Positions 14,705 to 22,591 of a stretch of 27,237 nucleotides of DNA are shown here, in pieces. Below the pieces are notes generated by a model that saw only the letters and a program-made list of their open reading frames with translations, ran no database searches and was not told the DNA's origin. The stretch covers positions 1 to 27,237 of the forward strand of contig CAZAJU010000018.1 of the NCBI GenBank assembly GCA_964485455.1, written 5' to 3'. The DNA comes from Tissierella_B sp964485455 (GTDB lineage Bacteria; Bacillota; Clostridia; Tissierellales; Tissierellaceae). The stretch's first letter is position 1, and every line of letters begins with the position of its first letter. A program made the translations under genes and the position numbers.

Positions 14705-14954
14705 ATACCAGTCCTAAATTTCAAAAGCTATTAAAAGAATATAATCTTGACAACCCATGACAGTAAGAGGAAATTGCTGGGATAATACTCCTCAGGAATC
14801 ATTCTTTGGTTATATGAAGGATCAAATAAATACTAAGGATTGTTCTACATTTGAAGAATTACAGATTCTAATAGATAATTATATGGAGTATTATAATAAC
14901 TTTAGATATCAATGGGGTTTAAAAAAGCTGACTCCTATACAATATAATAACTAG
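14705..14954 (+). pseudogene. second IS3-family transposase C-terminal fragment
   Basis: The plus strand encodes HTSPKFQKLLKEYNLDN, then, after a frameshift, MTVRGNCWDNTPQESFFGYM, a CSTFEELQ segment, YMEYYNNFRYQWGLKKLTPI and QYNN. This is the C-terminal part of an IS3/IS150-group OrfB (RGNCWDN-x-P-x-ESFFG, YYN-x-x-R-x-QW-x-L, TP-x-QY). The N-terminal two thirds are absent. The open frame from the ATG at 14757 is not a gene in its own right. Confidence 0.8.
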
Positions 14955-14977
14955 CTTTTATCTGCCTAGGCTTTTTT

Positions 14978-15001
14978 AGAATGTCCTTGACTTAGAATCC
15001 A
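14978..15001. repeat. right end of the second IS3 fossil
   Basis: AGAATGTCCTTGACTTAGAA and the adjoining bases resemble the right terminal repeat of IS3-family elements and lie just after the transposase fragment. The EamA gene stop codon begins six bases further on, so the element landed at that gene's 3' end. Confidence 0.4.
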
Positions 15002-15006
15002 TTTTA

Positions 15007-15933
15007 TTAATTGAACGGTTCTTTTACTTCTATCATATCTTCATCCTTCTTTATTGAAGGCTGTAACTGAGCTACTATGACAGCTATAAACATTAATATG
15101 CAGCCTGCAATCTCCCTTAAAGACATGGTCTCCCCAAGAATAATCATACCTGATATAGCTGCAAATACGGACTCCATACTCATTATAATTGCTGCAGTTG
15201 TTGGGTTGGTTCCTCTTTGCCCGATAATCTGCAGTGTGTATGCTATCCCAACTACTATAATTCCAGCATATAGAACAGGAAATGCACTTTTAACAAGAGC
15301 TTCAATGCTTATTTTCTCCTTTGCAATAGCTATACTTAAAGCTATTATCCCACAAACCAAAAACTGTATAAATGACATTTTAAGAGCATCTACCTTGTAT
15401 GTAAAATGATCTATAGTGATAATATGAAGTGCCCAGAAGAAGGTTCCAAAAGTAACCAATAAATCTCCCTTTCCAATGCTTAAACCTTCCGTTACAGATA
15501 ATAAATATAGTCCTACAACTCCCAGAGCAACACCTAACCACACTGATTTCTCGATTCTCTTATGCATGAACAAACCAAAAATAGGTACAAGAACTATGTA
15601 TAATGCAGTTATAAATCCTGCTTTTCCCGCTGTTGTATATAAAAGACCAACCTGCTGAAATGATACTCCAAAAAACATTGCAAGACCACAGGTAACTCCA
15701 CCCTTTATAAGGTCTTTTTTGTTTCCTTGAAACTCCTCCTCTACACTGCCATTAGACTTTTTTCTATCCATTAATAATATTACTGGAATAAGAGATAAAG
15801 CACCAATTAAGGTTCTAGATGCTGTAAATGTAAAAGGGCCAATATGCTCCATTCCTACTATTTGAGCAACAAAAGCTGTCCCCCAAATCAATGCTGTAAT
15901 TGATAATATAATTTCTCCACGTAATTTTTTCAT
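15007..15933 (-). CDS. EamA-family (DMT superfamily) metabolite transporter
   Basis: A 308-aa membrane protein with two five-helix EamA repeats, ten helices in all. The N-terminal repeat has ITALIWGTAFVAQ, the first repeat ends near GVVGLYLLSV, and the second begins GDLLVTFGTFFWALHII and carries the GTNPTTAAIIMSMESVFAA segment typical of the family. Such proteins usually export amino acids or other metabolites. The start is set by GGGAGG ahead of the ATG. It is on the same strand as uppP but is separated by a strong terminator and two hairpins, so it is probably its own unit. Its 3' end abuts IS3 remnants. Confidence 0.88.
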   Translation of the reverse strand: MKKLRGEIILSITALIWGTAFVAQIVGMEHIGPFTFTASRTLIGALSLIPVILLMDRKKSNGSVEEEFQGNKKDLIKGGVTCGLAMFFGVSFQQVGLLYTTAGKAGFITALYIVLVPIFGLFMHKRIEKSVWLGVALGVVGLYLLSVTEGLSIGKGDLLVTFGTFFWALHIITIDHFTYKVDALKMSFIQFLVCGIIALSIAIAKEKISIEALVKSAFPVLYAGIIVVGIAYTLQIIGQRGTNPTTAAIIMSMESVFAAISGMIILGETMSLREIAGCILMFIAVIVAQLQPSIKKDEDMIEVKEPFN

Positions 15934-15960
15934 TATTTCCTCCCATCTGTGCTTTAAAAT

Positions 15961-16000
15961 AAGAAAAGCTTCTAAATAAGCATTAGATGTAGCTTTTCTT
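15961..16000. repeat. hairpin in the leader of the EamA gene
   Basis: A 10-bp perfect stem AAGAAAAGCT / AGCTTTTCTT around 20 nt that can extend inward with TCTAA / TTAGA. On the minus strand it lies about 28 bp before the EamA start and is followed by ATTTTAAAG, so it could act as a leader attenuator. Confidence 0.4.
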
Positions 16001-16013
16001 GTTACTCATTTAC

Positions 16014-16054
16014 GGAAAGTCCATAAATCTAAGACTAAAATAGCAGGACTTTCC
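16014..16054. repeat. 9-bp inverted repeat in the uppP-EamA spacer
   Basis: GGAAAGTCC and GGACTTTCC with a 23-nt spacer. Second of three hairpins in a row between the two genes. Confidence 0.4.
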
Positions 16055-16064
16055 TATTCGTAAT

Positions 16065-16087
16065 AAAAAGAAACTGCAAGCAGTTTC
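16065..16087 (-). terminator. terminator after uppP
   Basis: On the minus strand GAAACTGC-TT-GCAGTTTC is followed by TTTTTATTA, a classic Rho-independent terminator, 18 bp after the uppP stop codon. Confidence 0.8.
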
Positions 16088-16104
16088 CTAGAAGTTTTAA
16101 TAAT

Positions 16105-16929
16105 TTAACCTACTATTAGAAAAAAACCAAGAACAAGAATTCCCAGTATTATTCTATACCAACCAAAAGCTTTGAAATCATTGTTTCTTATGTATTTCAT
16201 TAAAAATCTAATTGCAAATACTGATACTACAAAGGCTATAACCATTCCTGTTAAGAGAATTGCTAGCTCTATACCGGTAAAATCGAGACCGAATTTCAAC
16301 AACTTAAGTAGGCTTGCTCCAAACATGATTGGAATAGACATAAAAAATGAATACTCAGCTGCTATTGATCGGGATGCACCCAATAAAATAGCTCCTAAAA
16401 TTGTAGATCCTGAACGAGAGGTTCCAGGTATTAAGGATAAAATTTGAAAAATTCCAATTCCAAAGGCAGTTAAATAGGATAACTGGGAGAAATTCGAAAT
16501 TTGAGGTTTTTTATATTTATTTTTGTTCTCTATAATAATAAATAAGATGCCGTAAATGATTAAAGTAATTGCTACTGTTATATAATTATAAAAATGTTCA
16601 TCAAACCAATCATCAAAGAGAACTCCTAGGACTCCTGCAGGAATAACTCCTATAATTACCTTAAGCCAAATATTTACTGTATCCCTTTTTTCTTTCATAG
16701 ACTTCATTCTAGAAAATGGATTCAGTTTGTTAAAATATAATAGAACTACAGCTAAAATAGCCCCTAACTGAATTACTACACGAAACATTTCCATAAATTC
16801 AGCAGATGCATTTAGTTTTATAAACTCCTCCACTAATATCATATGTCCTGTACTACTAATTGGCAGCCACTCTGTAATTCCTTCCACTATTCCAAGAATT
16901 GCTGCCTTCAATAATTCTATAAATATCAT
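16105..16929 (-). CDS. uppP: undecaprenyl-diphosphatase UppP (BacA type)
   Basis: An integral membrane phosphatase that removes one phosphate from undecaprenyl diphosphate, recycling the lipid carrier for peptidoglycan and surface polymers. Loss or overexpression changes bacitracin sensitivity. Both signature motifs are present: EGITEWLPISSTGHM near the N-terminus (residues 16-30) and PGTSRSGSTI in the second half. Hydrophobic segments fill the rest. A longer frame opens at 16959, but GGAGGT lies four bases before the ATG at 16929, giving 274 aa, the usual length. It follows the third radical SAM gene by 78 bp on the same strand and may be read through from that operon. A link in function is only a suggestion. 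Confidence 0.93.
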   Translation of the reverse strand: MIFIELLKAAILGIVEGITEWLPISSTGHMILVEEFIKLNASAEFMEMFRVVIQLGAILAVVLLYFNKLNPFSRMKSMKEKRDTVNIWLKVIIGVIPAGVLGVLFDDWFDEHFYNYITVAITLIIYGILFIIIENKNKYKKPQISNFSQLSYLTAFGIGIFQILSLIPGTSRSGSTILGAILLGASRSIAAEYSFFMSIPIMFGASLLKLLKFGLDFTGIELAILLTGMVIAFVVSVFAIRFLMKYIRNNDFKAFGWYRIILGILVLGFFLIVG

Positions 16930-17007
16930 ATGTACCTCCAAGTTTAAACTATTTGTCATTCACTTTTGCTACATACAGAATAACATATAAGTAGATATTT
17001 TTATGCC

Positions 17008-18330
17008 TTAAAAAATATTAGGTGTTATCCTCTGTTTTATCTGATGTCTGTAATACAAATTTACCAATACATAAAATAAATACTTAAAGGGCTCCTTAAT
17101 AAATTCTTTTCTCAAAATGTTCCTCTTAATAATAGATTTAAATGTGAACAACTCATTATATAAATTCCAATAAGCATTTGTCAACTCATCGGGTAGCATG
17201 TTTTTGGGCTGATGAACTGCTTTAGTTCCATCGAAGGAGTATATATCATCATCTACCAATCTCCCCTGCTTTACCATATCCTTGAAGAATTTAGTCCCAG
17301 GAATAGGGGTTAAAATATAAAACCTTGGTACCGATATCTTATTTGCTTCTATAAAATCCTTAGTCAACCTAATTGACTCTAATGTATCTCCGTCTCCTCC
17401 AACAACCATTTCCGTTGATACATCTATTCCATAGCTTTGAATATTTTTAATTAGTTTAGAGTATTCTTCAGGATTTGCCCAAGCCTTATTCATTCCAACA
17501 AGGCTTTCCTTAGATATGCTTTCAAGGCCAAAGCTTAGGGTAGTACAACCACTTTCCGCAAGTATTTTTAAAAGCTCATCTTCTCTACCAATTCTTATAT
17601 CACATTGACTCATCCAGCTCATATTGAATGATTTTATTTCCTTAAGTAGCTCCATTAAGTATATTCTATCAGAGAAAATATTATCATCCAATAAAAGGAA
17701 TTTTTTATATCCAAGCTCCTTTACCTGTTTTATATCCCTAACAACCTCTTCCAAAGGTCTCTTAATATACCTTCCCTCATAGAGACAGGACACCGAACAA
17801 AAGCTGCATATATTTGGGCATCCCCGACCAGCTTGTACAGGAAGAAAGTCACCAATCTTCTTATCTATTATAAGGTCAAATCTTGGCAAAGGTGTAGATA
17901 ATATTCCACCTTCTATTCTCTTTTCATACAATGGTTTAAGAGCTTTATTTTCATAATCCACTAAGAGCTCATTCCAGACTAGCTCTGCATCTCCAACTAC
18001 TACAGCATCACAGTACTTAGTAGCCTCCTCAGCCATTATGCTAACCATATAACCACCCATTATAACCGTCTTACCCCTTCTCTTAAACTCAGATGCTATA
18101 TCGATAGAGCGAATTACACCATGACCCATAGAACTTATTCCTACAATATCTGCATCAGTATCCCATGGAATATCCTCCAAAATTTCAAGTACTATTTCAA
18201 CCTCATACTCCTTAGGTGTCAAAGCAGCCAGTAAGGGAAGAGCAAGCCCTACGAAGTAGAGTCTACTCTTCTTGATAGTTTTTTTATTTTGATCATATGG
18301 ACTTGGCTGAATTAAAAGTATCTTTTTCAT
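17008..18330 (-). CDS. B12-binding-domain radical SAM enzyme (third of three)
   Basis: A 440-aa enzyme with an N-terminal cobalamin-binding-like Rossmann domain (about 1-130; DIVGISSMGHGVI, TVIMGGYMVSIM, VVVGDAE) and a radical SAM barrel. The [4Fe-4S] cysteines are Cys171, Cys175 and Cys178 in GRGCPNICSFC. The barrel continues with a LLDDNIF strand and a FGLESISKESLVGMNK strand, as in BchE/HpnJ-type proteins. A C-terminal helical region with the TPIPGTKFF motif follows. The family methylates or rearranges unactivated carbons with SAM and cobalamin, often on lipids or natural products. It is more distant from the two other radical SAM proteins in the operon than they are from each other. A 53-bp spacer separates it from the upstream gene, with AAAGGA before the ATG. 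Confidence 0.85.
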   Translation of the reverse strand: MKKILLIQPSPYDQNKKTIKKSRLYFVGLALPLLAALTPKEYEVEIVLEILEDIPWDTDADIVGISSMGHGVIRSIDIASEFKRRGKTVIMGGYMVSIMAEEATKYCDAVVVGDAELVWNELLVDYENKALKPLYEKRIEGGILSTPLPRFDLIIDKKIGDFLPVQAGRGCPNICSFCSVSCLYEGRYIKRPLEEVVRDIKQVKELGYKKFLLLDDNIFSDRIYLMELLKEIKSFNMSWMSQCDIRIGREDELLKILAESGCTTLSFGLESISKESLVGMNKAWANPEEYSKLIKNIQSYGIDVSTEMVVGGDGDTLESIRLTKDFIEANKISVPRFYILTPIPGTKFFKDMVKQGRLVDDDIYSFDGTKAVHQPKNMLPDELTNAYWNLYNELFTFKSIIKRNILRKEFIKEPFKYLFYVLVNLYYRHQIKQRITPNIF

Positions 18331-18383
18331 AGTAGTTTCCTTTTTTAGTTAATTATTTAGTCTATCCTATTACCTATTACCTT

Positions 18384-19739
18384 TTAACCCTTAACTATCT
18401 TCATAAAGTACTGCCAACTTACAAAACTGCTTCCTTTAAACATCTTAAAGCATTCTTTAAATCCATATTTCTCAATCATTGCCTTAATATTCTTAGGACG
18501 CATTACTATTCTATAATATGACAACAGAACCTCATAGTAGAATTTCTTAATAGTCATATGCTTTGGCTTTAGTACTACATGAGCCATATCCCACTTGGCA
18601 TAGTCCTCCCTCTTTTCTATTAAGTGAGGCAAATATTCTTCAAATATCTCAGTTCCAGGCATTGGAGTTAGAGGCTGAAGATTAACAAATCTTACTTCTT
18701 GAGTTCTTAGCCACTTCCTTAGGTCCTTAAAATCGGCTTTTGTAAAATCCATTGGTATTATAAGGGTCGCATAAAGTTCTATATTCAATTCCCTTAAAAC
18801 CCTTATACAACTTTCATTAATCTCTAGAGAAGTACCCTTCCTATAATCCTTTAGATCGGTCTCTCTTTGGGATTCGATACCCACTATTACTGCTTGAAGA
18901 CCAGCTTCCATAAAGGATTTCATAAGCTCCTGGTTTTCTACAATAAAATCTGCTCTTCCATAGACTAAAAACTTCTTATGGATTTCATTTTTCTTTAGAC
19001 CATTGATAAATAAACTTACCCTCTCTACATCATAAAGAAAGTCATCATCTACAATATATATTTCCTCTTCCTTAATACTCTTAAGCTCTATTAATACATC
19101 ATCTATATCTCTAGTAATATACTTTCCATTAGTAATCTCCTTACAAAAGCAGAAGCTACAGTTATAAGGGCAACCATAGGAGGTCTTAATTAAGGCACAG
19201 GGATTATGGAACATATAGTAATAATTCTTCCTATATTTTTCAACAGAACTTCTATTAGGATGAGTTAAACTTTTCTTCCTTTCAGGTAAGAGTTCGATAT
19301 TGGCCATAATTTCCTCTATATCTCGTTCCACTAGTAGGCCTATCAAAGTTTCATTAAAAGCATCTATGCTATTTTTATTGTATATAAAATCTATATAGGG
19401 CGAGTCGAAATCCTCTGGAATAACCTCTGCATGAACTCCCCCGACTCCCGTTACAAACTTTGGTAAAATATCTTTTGAAAATTTAGACATCGACTTTATA
19501 ACATCTACATGGGTGATATATCCTGTAAATACTATAAAATTTGGTTTTTCATCTAAAAGTATTTTCTTAAATGATTTCCTTTCAAGTATCATATCGTATA
19601 TTCTAAGTTCCACCTTATCTTTAATGTACTCAGGAACATTAGATATGAGATATTCAAACTCCAGCGGCTCACATATCATTACATGCTTAAGACCGATAGT
19701 TTCCTTTGGAGGCTCTGGTCTTATTAACAACACCTTCAT
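18384..19739 (-). CDS. B12-binding-domain radical SAM enzyme (second of three)
   Basis: A 451-aa enzyme with an N-terminal cobalamin-binding-like domain (NFIVFTGYITHVDV, VTGVGGVHAEVIP) and a radical SAM core with Cys190, Cys194 and Cys197 in SYGCPYNCSFC. A further Cys199 follows directly. YIVDDDFL, VYGRADFI and VIVGIES are the next barrel strands, and TPMPGTEIF marks the end of the barrel. A C-terminal helical region of about 80 residues follows. It shares layout and many positions with the protein at 20338-21612, including the FCFCKE/YCYCRE box, so the two are paralogues. Its ATG overlaps the methyltransferase stop codon by four bases (ATGA). The substrate is unknown. Confidence 0.85.
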   Translation of the reverse strand: MKVLLIRPEPPKETIGLKHVMICEPLEFEYLISNVPEYIKDKVELRIYDMILERKSFKKILLDEKPNFIVFTGYITHVDVIKSMSKFSKDILPKFVTGVGGVHAEVIPEDFDSPYIDFIYNKNSIDAFNETLIGLLVERDIEEIMANIELLPERKKSLTHPNRSSVEKYRKNYYYMFHNPCALIKTSYGCPYNCSFCFCKEITNGKYITRDIDDVLIELKSIKEEEIYIVDDDFLYDVERVSLFINGLKKNEIHKKFLVYGRADFIVENQELMKSFMEAGLQAVIVGIESQRETDLKDYRKGTSLEINESCIRVLRELNIELYATLIIPMDFTKADFKDLRKWLRTQEVRFVNLQPLTPMPGTEIFEEYLPHLIEKREDYAKWDMAHVVLKPKHMTIKKFYYEVLLSYYRIVMRPKNIKAMIEKYGFKECFKMFKGSSFVSWQYFMKIVKG

Positions 19740-20341
19740 GCTTTCACCTTCTTTAGGGTATATACGGTAATTCTAGGCATAAACTTTCTTTCTCTAATAA
19801 CCTTCTTATGTAAAACTTCAAAATTTGTTCCTATAATCTTTTTAAATTCAGATTCTGAAGGATAGGAGGCTATTCCCGTAGTAAATTTTACAAAGAAGAG
19901 TACTAGCTTATCATACAAGCTCTCTCCACTTGCAAATCCAATGATTATCTTACCACTAGGTTCTAAGATGTTAAAAAGATCCTTCATCACCTTTCCTGGA
20001 TTTTTCCAATATGGAAGAGAATGGGTAGAGATTATGAGGTGATAGTTTTCATTAATAGTATGCAGATCTGCCACATCCATGTGGATATGATGAACCTTAG
20101 GATTCTTCTTTTTAGATTCCTTTAACATTCCATCAGAAAAATCCAATCCAGTTATATCTATATTAGGGTTCACCTTTAATATCTCTTGAATCAGCTCCCC
20201 GGGTCCGCAACCTAAATCCAATATCCTGATGGAGTCATCCAAATTAAGTATACTCATAATATATCTTCTAGTTGGCAATAGACTATACTTCTGTACCCAA
20301 AGCTTGTGATATCTTTTAGACCAAAAATCCCATATATTCAT
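19736..20341 (-). CDS. class I SAM-dependent methyltransferase
   Basis: A 201-aa cytoplasmic methyltransferase of the Methyltransf_11/25 type. Motif I is ILDLGCGPGELIQEI (SAM binding), the acidic residue of motif II is in ITGLDFSDGML, and HHIHMDVADL and HLIISTHSLPYWKNP follow. The N-terminal YHKLWVQKYSLLPTRRYI helix is typical of small-molecule or lipid-headgroup methyltransferases. It lies between two paralogous radical SAM genes with four-base ATGA overlaps on both sides, so the three are translated in tight coupling. It could methylate an O, N or C atom on the same molecule. Nothing in it fixes the acceptor. Confidence 0.88.
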   Translation of the reverse strand: MNIWDFWSKRYHKLWVQKYSLLPTRRYIMSILNLDDSIRILDLGCGPGELIQEILKVNPNIDITGLDFSDGMLKESKKKNPKVHHIHMDVADLHTINENYHLIISTHSLPYWKNPGKVMKDLFNILEPSGKIIIGFASGESLYDKLVLFFVKFTTGIASYPSESEFKKIIGTNFEVLHKKVIRERKFMPRITVYTLKKVKA

Positions 20342-21612
20342 ATATGTCTCCTTAATAAAAAGTTTCTTATCCTCTTTGATTTAAGCATCCTTAGATGGAT
20401 ACTATAAAATAACAAATAAAACAATGTTTTTGGAAGCTTGGACTTGATAACCAGATGAAGAAAATCAAATTTTTCAGTATTAACTGTTACCAATTCATAT
20501 TCCTCATAGCCTTTTGTACCCTTTAAAGGTGTAAATACGGAAAGGGTAAATATTTCAATATCATTGTCTTTAATAAATCTATAAAGCTTTAAGAAATCCA
20601 TGATTTCATAATCAGGCCTTACCATAAAAAGGGCTGTGTAATCTATGGCATTTTCCTTTAGCATTGATATGATTTTAGGATAATCCAGGGAATTCGTTCC
20701 TTTATTATAATCTTTTAACTCACTTGGTGATATGGCTTCAAATCCTATAATTACCTCATTTAATCCTGCTTCCTTTAATAAGTGGAGCTTGTCTTCTTCT
20801 TTTATTATAAAATCTGCCCTTAAATATGCTATGAACTTTTTATTAAAGCCTTGCTTTTGTGCCTGTGCAATAAACTCTTCTACATCCTGATTGTTTACAA
20901 AGAGGACATCATCAACTATCCAGAAATATTCTGCATCTATTTCCATCATCTCTTTAATCATCTTGGAGAAATTTGCCTTTATATAATTCCCCTCATTTAA
21001 TTCCCTACAATAGCAATAGGAGCACCTATATGGGCAGCCTACACTTCCTTTTATTAGAGCAATACCTTTTTTATCAAGATAATGAATCTTTTTCTTATTG
21101 CTATATAGGAATTCCCTGCTTGGATATATCTCCTCTATATAATTAATAACTTCCTTAGAGCCTACTATCCATTCATCACCTTTTCTATAGTCGTATCCAA
21201 TAGGTAGATAACTTTTTAAGCCTTCAGAGATGATTTTAATTATATTCCTAAAAATCTCAAGGCTTTGGGAATGGATTATATAATCTATATACTCATTATG
21301 AAAACTAGAGGCATTTAGCTGTATATGAACTCCTCCAACTATTATCTTGGAATCAGGAAAATTCAACTTATATTCCTTGGCTTCCTCTAGAATCCTGTTT
21401 TCTGCTACGTTATAACCTGTAAGTACTACTACATCGGGTATAATCCTAAGATTCTTTTCCTTCTCATCAAATAACTCATCTATTATATGGGATTCATGGC
21501 CCATTTCATCACATACTGCCTTGAGATAACAAAGCTCAAGGGGTTCAACCTTTATAGGTTCAAATCTTGAAAATATTGTCCTTACCCTTACCTTTTTAAG
21601 AAGTATTTTCAT
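20338..21612 (-). CDS. B12-binding-domain radical SAM enzyme (first of three)
   Basis: A 424-aa enzyme with an N-terminal cobalamin-binding-like domain (DVVVLTGYNVAENRI, IIVGGVHIQLN) and a radical SAM core with Cys193, Cys197 and Cys200 in SVGCPYRCSYC, plus Cys202. WIVDDVLF, AYLRADFI, VIIGFEAI and SVFTPLKGT are the later barrel strands. It lacks the DxHxxG cobalamin-ligand motif of methionine synthase, as many BchE-like proteins do. It is a paralogue of the gene at 18384-19739. It starts four bases after the acyltransferase stop, with an AAAGGGGA ribosome binding site inside the end of that gene. Confidence 0.85.
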   Translation of the reverse strand: MKILLKKVRVRTIFSRFEPIKVEPLELCYLKAVCDEMGHESHIIDELFDEKEKNLRIIPDVVVLTGYNVAENRILEEAKEYKLNFPDSKIIVGGVHIQLNASSFHNEYIDYIIHSQSLEIFRNIIKIISEGLKSYLPIGYDYRKGDEWIVGSKEVINYIEEIYPSREFLYSNKKKIHYLDKKGIALIKGSVGCPYRCSYCYCRELNEGNYIKANFSKMIKEMMEIDAEYFWIVDDVLFVNNQDVEEFIAQAQKQGFNKKFIAYLRADFIIKEEDKLHLLKEAGLNEVIIGFEAISPSELKDYNKGTNSLDYPKIISMLKENAIDYTALFMVRPDYEIMDFLKLYRFIKDNDIEIFTLSVFTPLKGTKGYEEYELVTVNTEKFDFLHLVIKSKLPKTLFYLLFYSIHLRMLKSKRIRNFLLRRHI

Positions 21613-21616
21613 TTTA

Positions 21617-22591
21617 TTAATCCCCTTTAAATACGTTATGAGTTATCTTATAGGTCTTATATGAAAAATAGGGTATAAATAGATTTAGGAGATAATTAAT
21701 TACCCTATTATGATGATAAATAGCCATATACCTTTCTTTTTCAACACATCCCAGTTTTAGTTTACTTTCCTCTGAGGTCTGTCCAAAGTTTATTCTCTTT
21801 GCACCAAATTCAATTCCCACTTCCAATACCTTCAGAAGCATATTGTAATATAGATCATACTCCTTATTGTCCTCTATATTGAATCCACAAAAGAGGAAAT
21901 ACAATTGTCCATCAATTACCTTTAACTGTATAAATCCAAGAATGCGATTTGTATTCCTATCTAAAAACTCATATAGTTTTGCATCGTATCCCTTAAAGTA
22001 ATCTATACTAAGGGTCTCCAGCGGATTTTTTGTTCTCTTCATTATACTTATATATAGTAGATAATGTTCGTATGTAAAATCATCTTGGCTTAACTCTCTT
22101 ATAAAAAGATTATTCCTGTGGACTAAAGCTTTATTTATCCTTCTTCTATATGGAGCTCTTAAACTATTTAAATAATTATTAAAGGAATTAAAATGGTTTT
22201 CCAGTATAAATGTTGATAAGGTCTTGGCTCTTGAATTTAAATCCTTATTTCCATTTAGGATTAAAGTTAGCCCTTTCATAGTTTTAACTGTTTCCATAAC
22301 TTCTTCTATATCTCCAAAGTATCCACTTTCGCATATGGAAATAGGAAGCCCTATTACTCTAACTTTCATTTTTAAGGGAAAAATATTTGTGAAATTCAAT
22401 AGGTTTATCCTTAAGCTATATGAAATCACTAGACTCCTCTCACCCGTATAATAGCTTTGGTTGCAGGGATTAACCCTTTCAAGTAATTTTAATAATTCAA
22501 CTAGTTCATTCTTAAAGCCAATTTGAACATCTTCTAGAGGCTTAAAATAAGAGTTTATTTTAACTTCTTCTATGGATTTATATACCCTCAT
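21617..22591 (-). CDS. GNAT-fold acyl/aminoacyl transferase, FemAB/BioF2-like
   Basis: A 324-aa protein of the GNAT superfamily resembling the BioF2/FemAB-like acetyltransferase group. The marks are the central basic segment NSLRAPYRRRINKAL (about 142-156), the strand LGFIQLKVIDGQLYFLFCGF, and a late LEVGIEFGAKRINFGQTSEESKLKLG segment that in this group forms the acyl-donor site. No membrane helix is evident except a hydrophobic patch near the C-terminus (NYLLNLFIPYFSY), which may sit on the membrane. It would transfer an acyl or aminoacyl group to an amine. Its start overlaps the end of the preceding gene by 14 bp. Confidence 0.65.
   Translation of the reverse strand: MRVYKSIEEVKINSYFKPLEDVQIGFKNELVELLKLLERVNPCNQSYYTGERSLVISYSLRINLLNFTNIFPLKMKVRVIGLPISICESGYFGDIEEVMETVKTMKGLTLILNGNKDLNSRAKTLSTFILENHFNSFNNYLNSLRAPYRRRINKALVHRNNLFIRELSQDDFTYEHYLLYISIMKRTKNPLETLSIDYFKGYDAKLYEFLDRNTNRILGFIQLKVIDGQLYFLFCGFNIEDNKEYDLYYNMLLKVLEVGIEFGAKRINFGQTSEESKLKLGCVEKERYMAIYHHNRVINYLLNLFIPYFSYKTYKITHNVFKGD

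Noticed and set aside
14757..14954. Small intact 65-aa gene
   Set aside because: It is the tail of an IS3 transposase continuing from an upstream frame-shifted part, so it is a fragment and not a gene.
18331..18383. Short tandem repeat (GGTAATA-like units) between the second and third radical SAM genes
   Set aside because: Only two to three imperfect units in an AT-rich spacer; too short to separate from chance.
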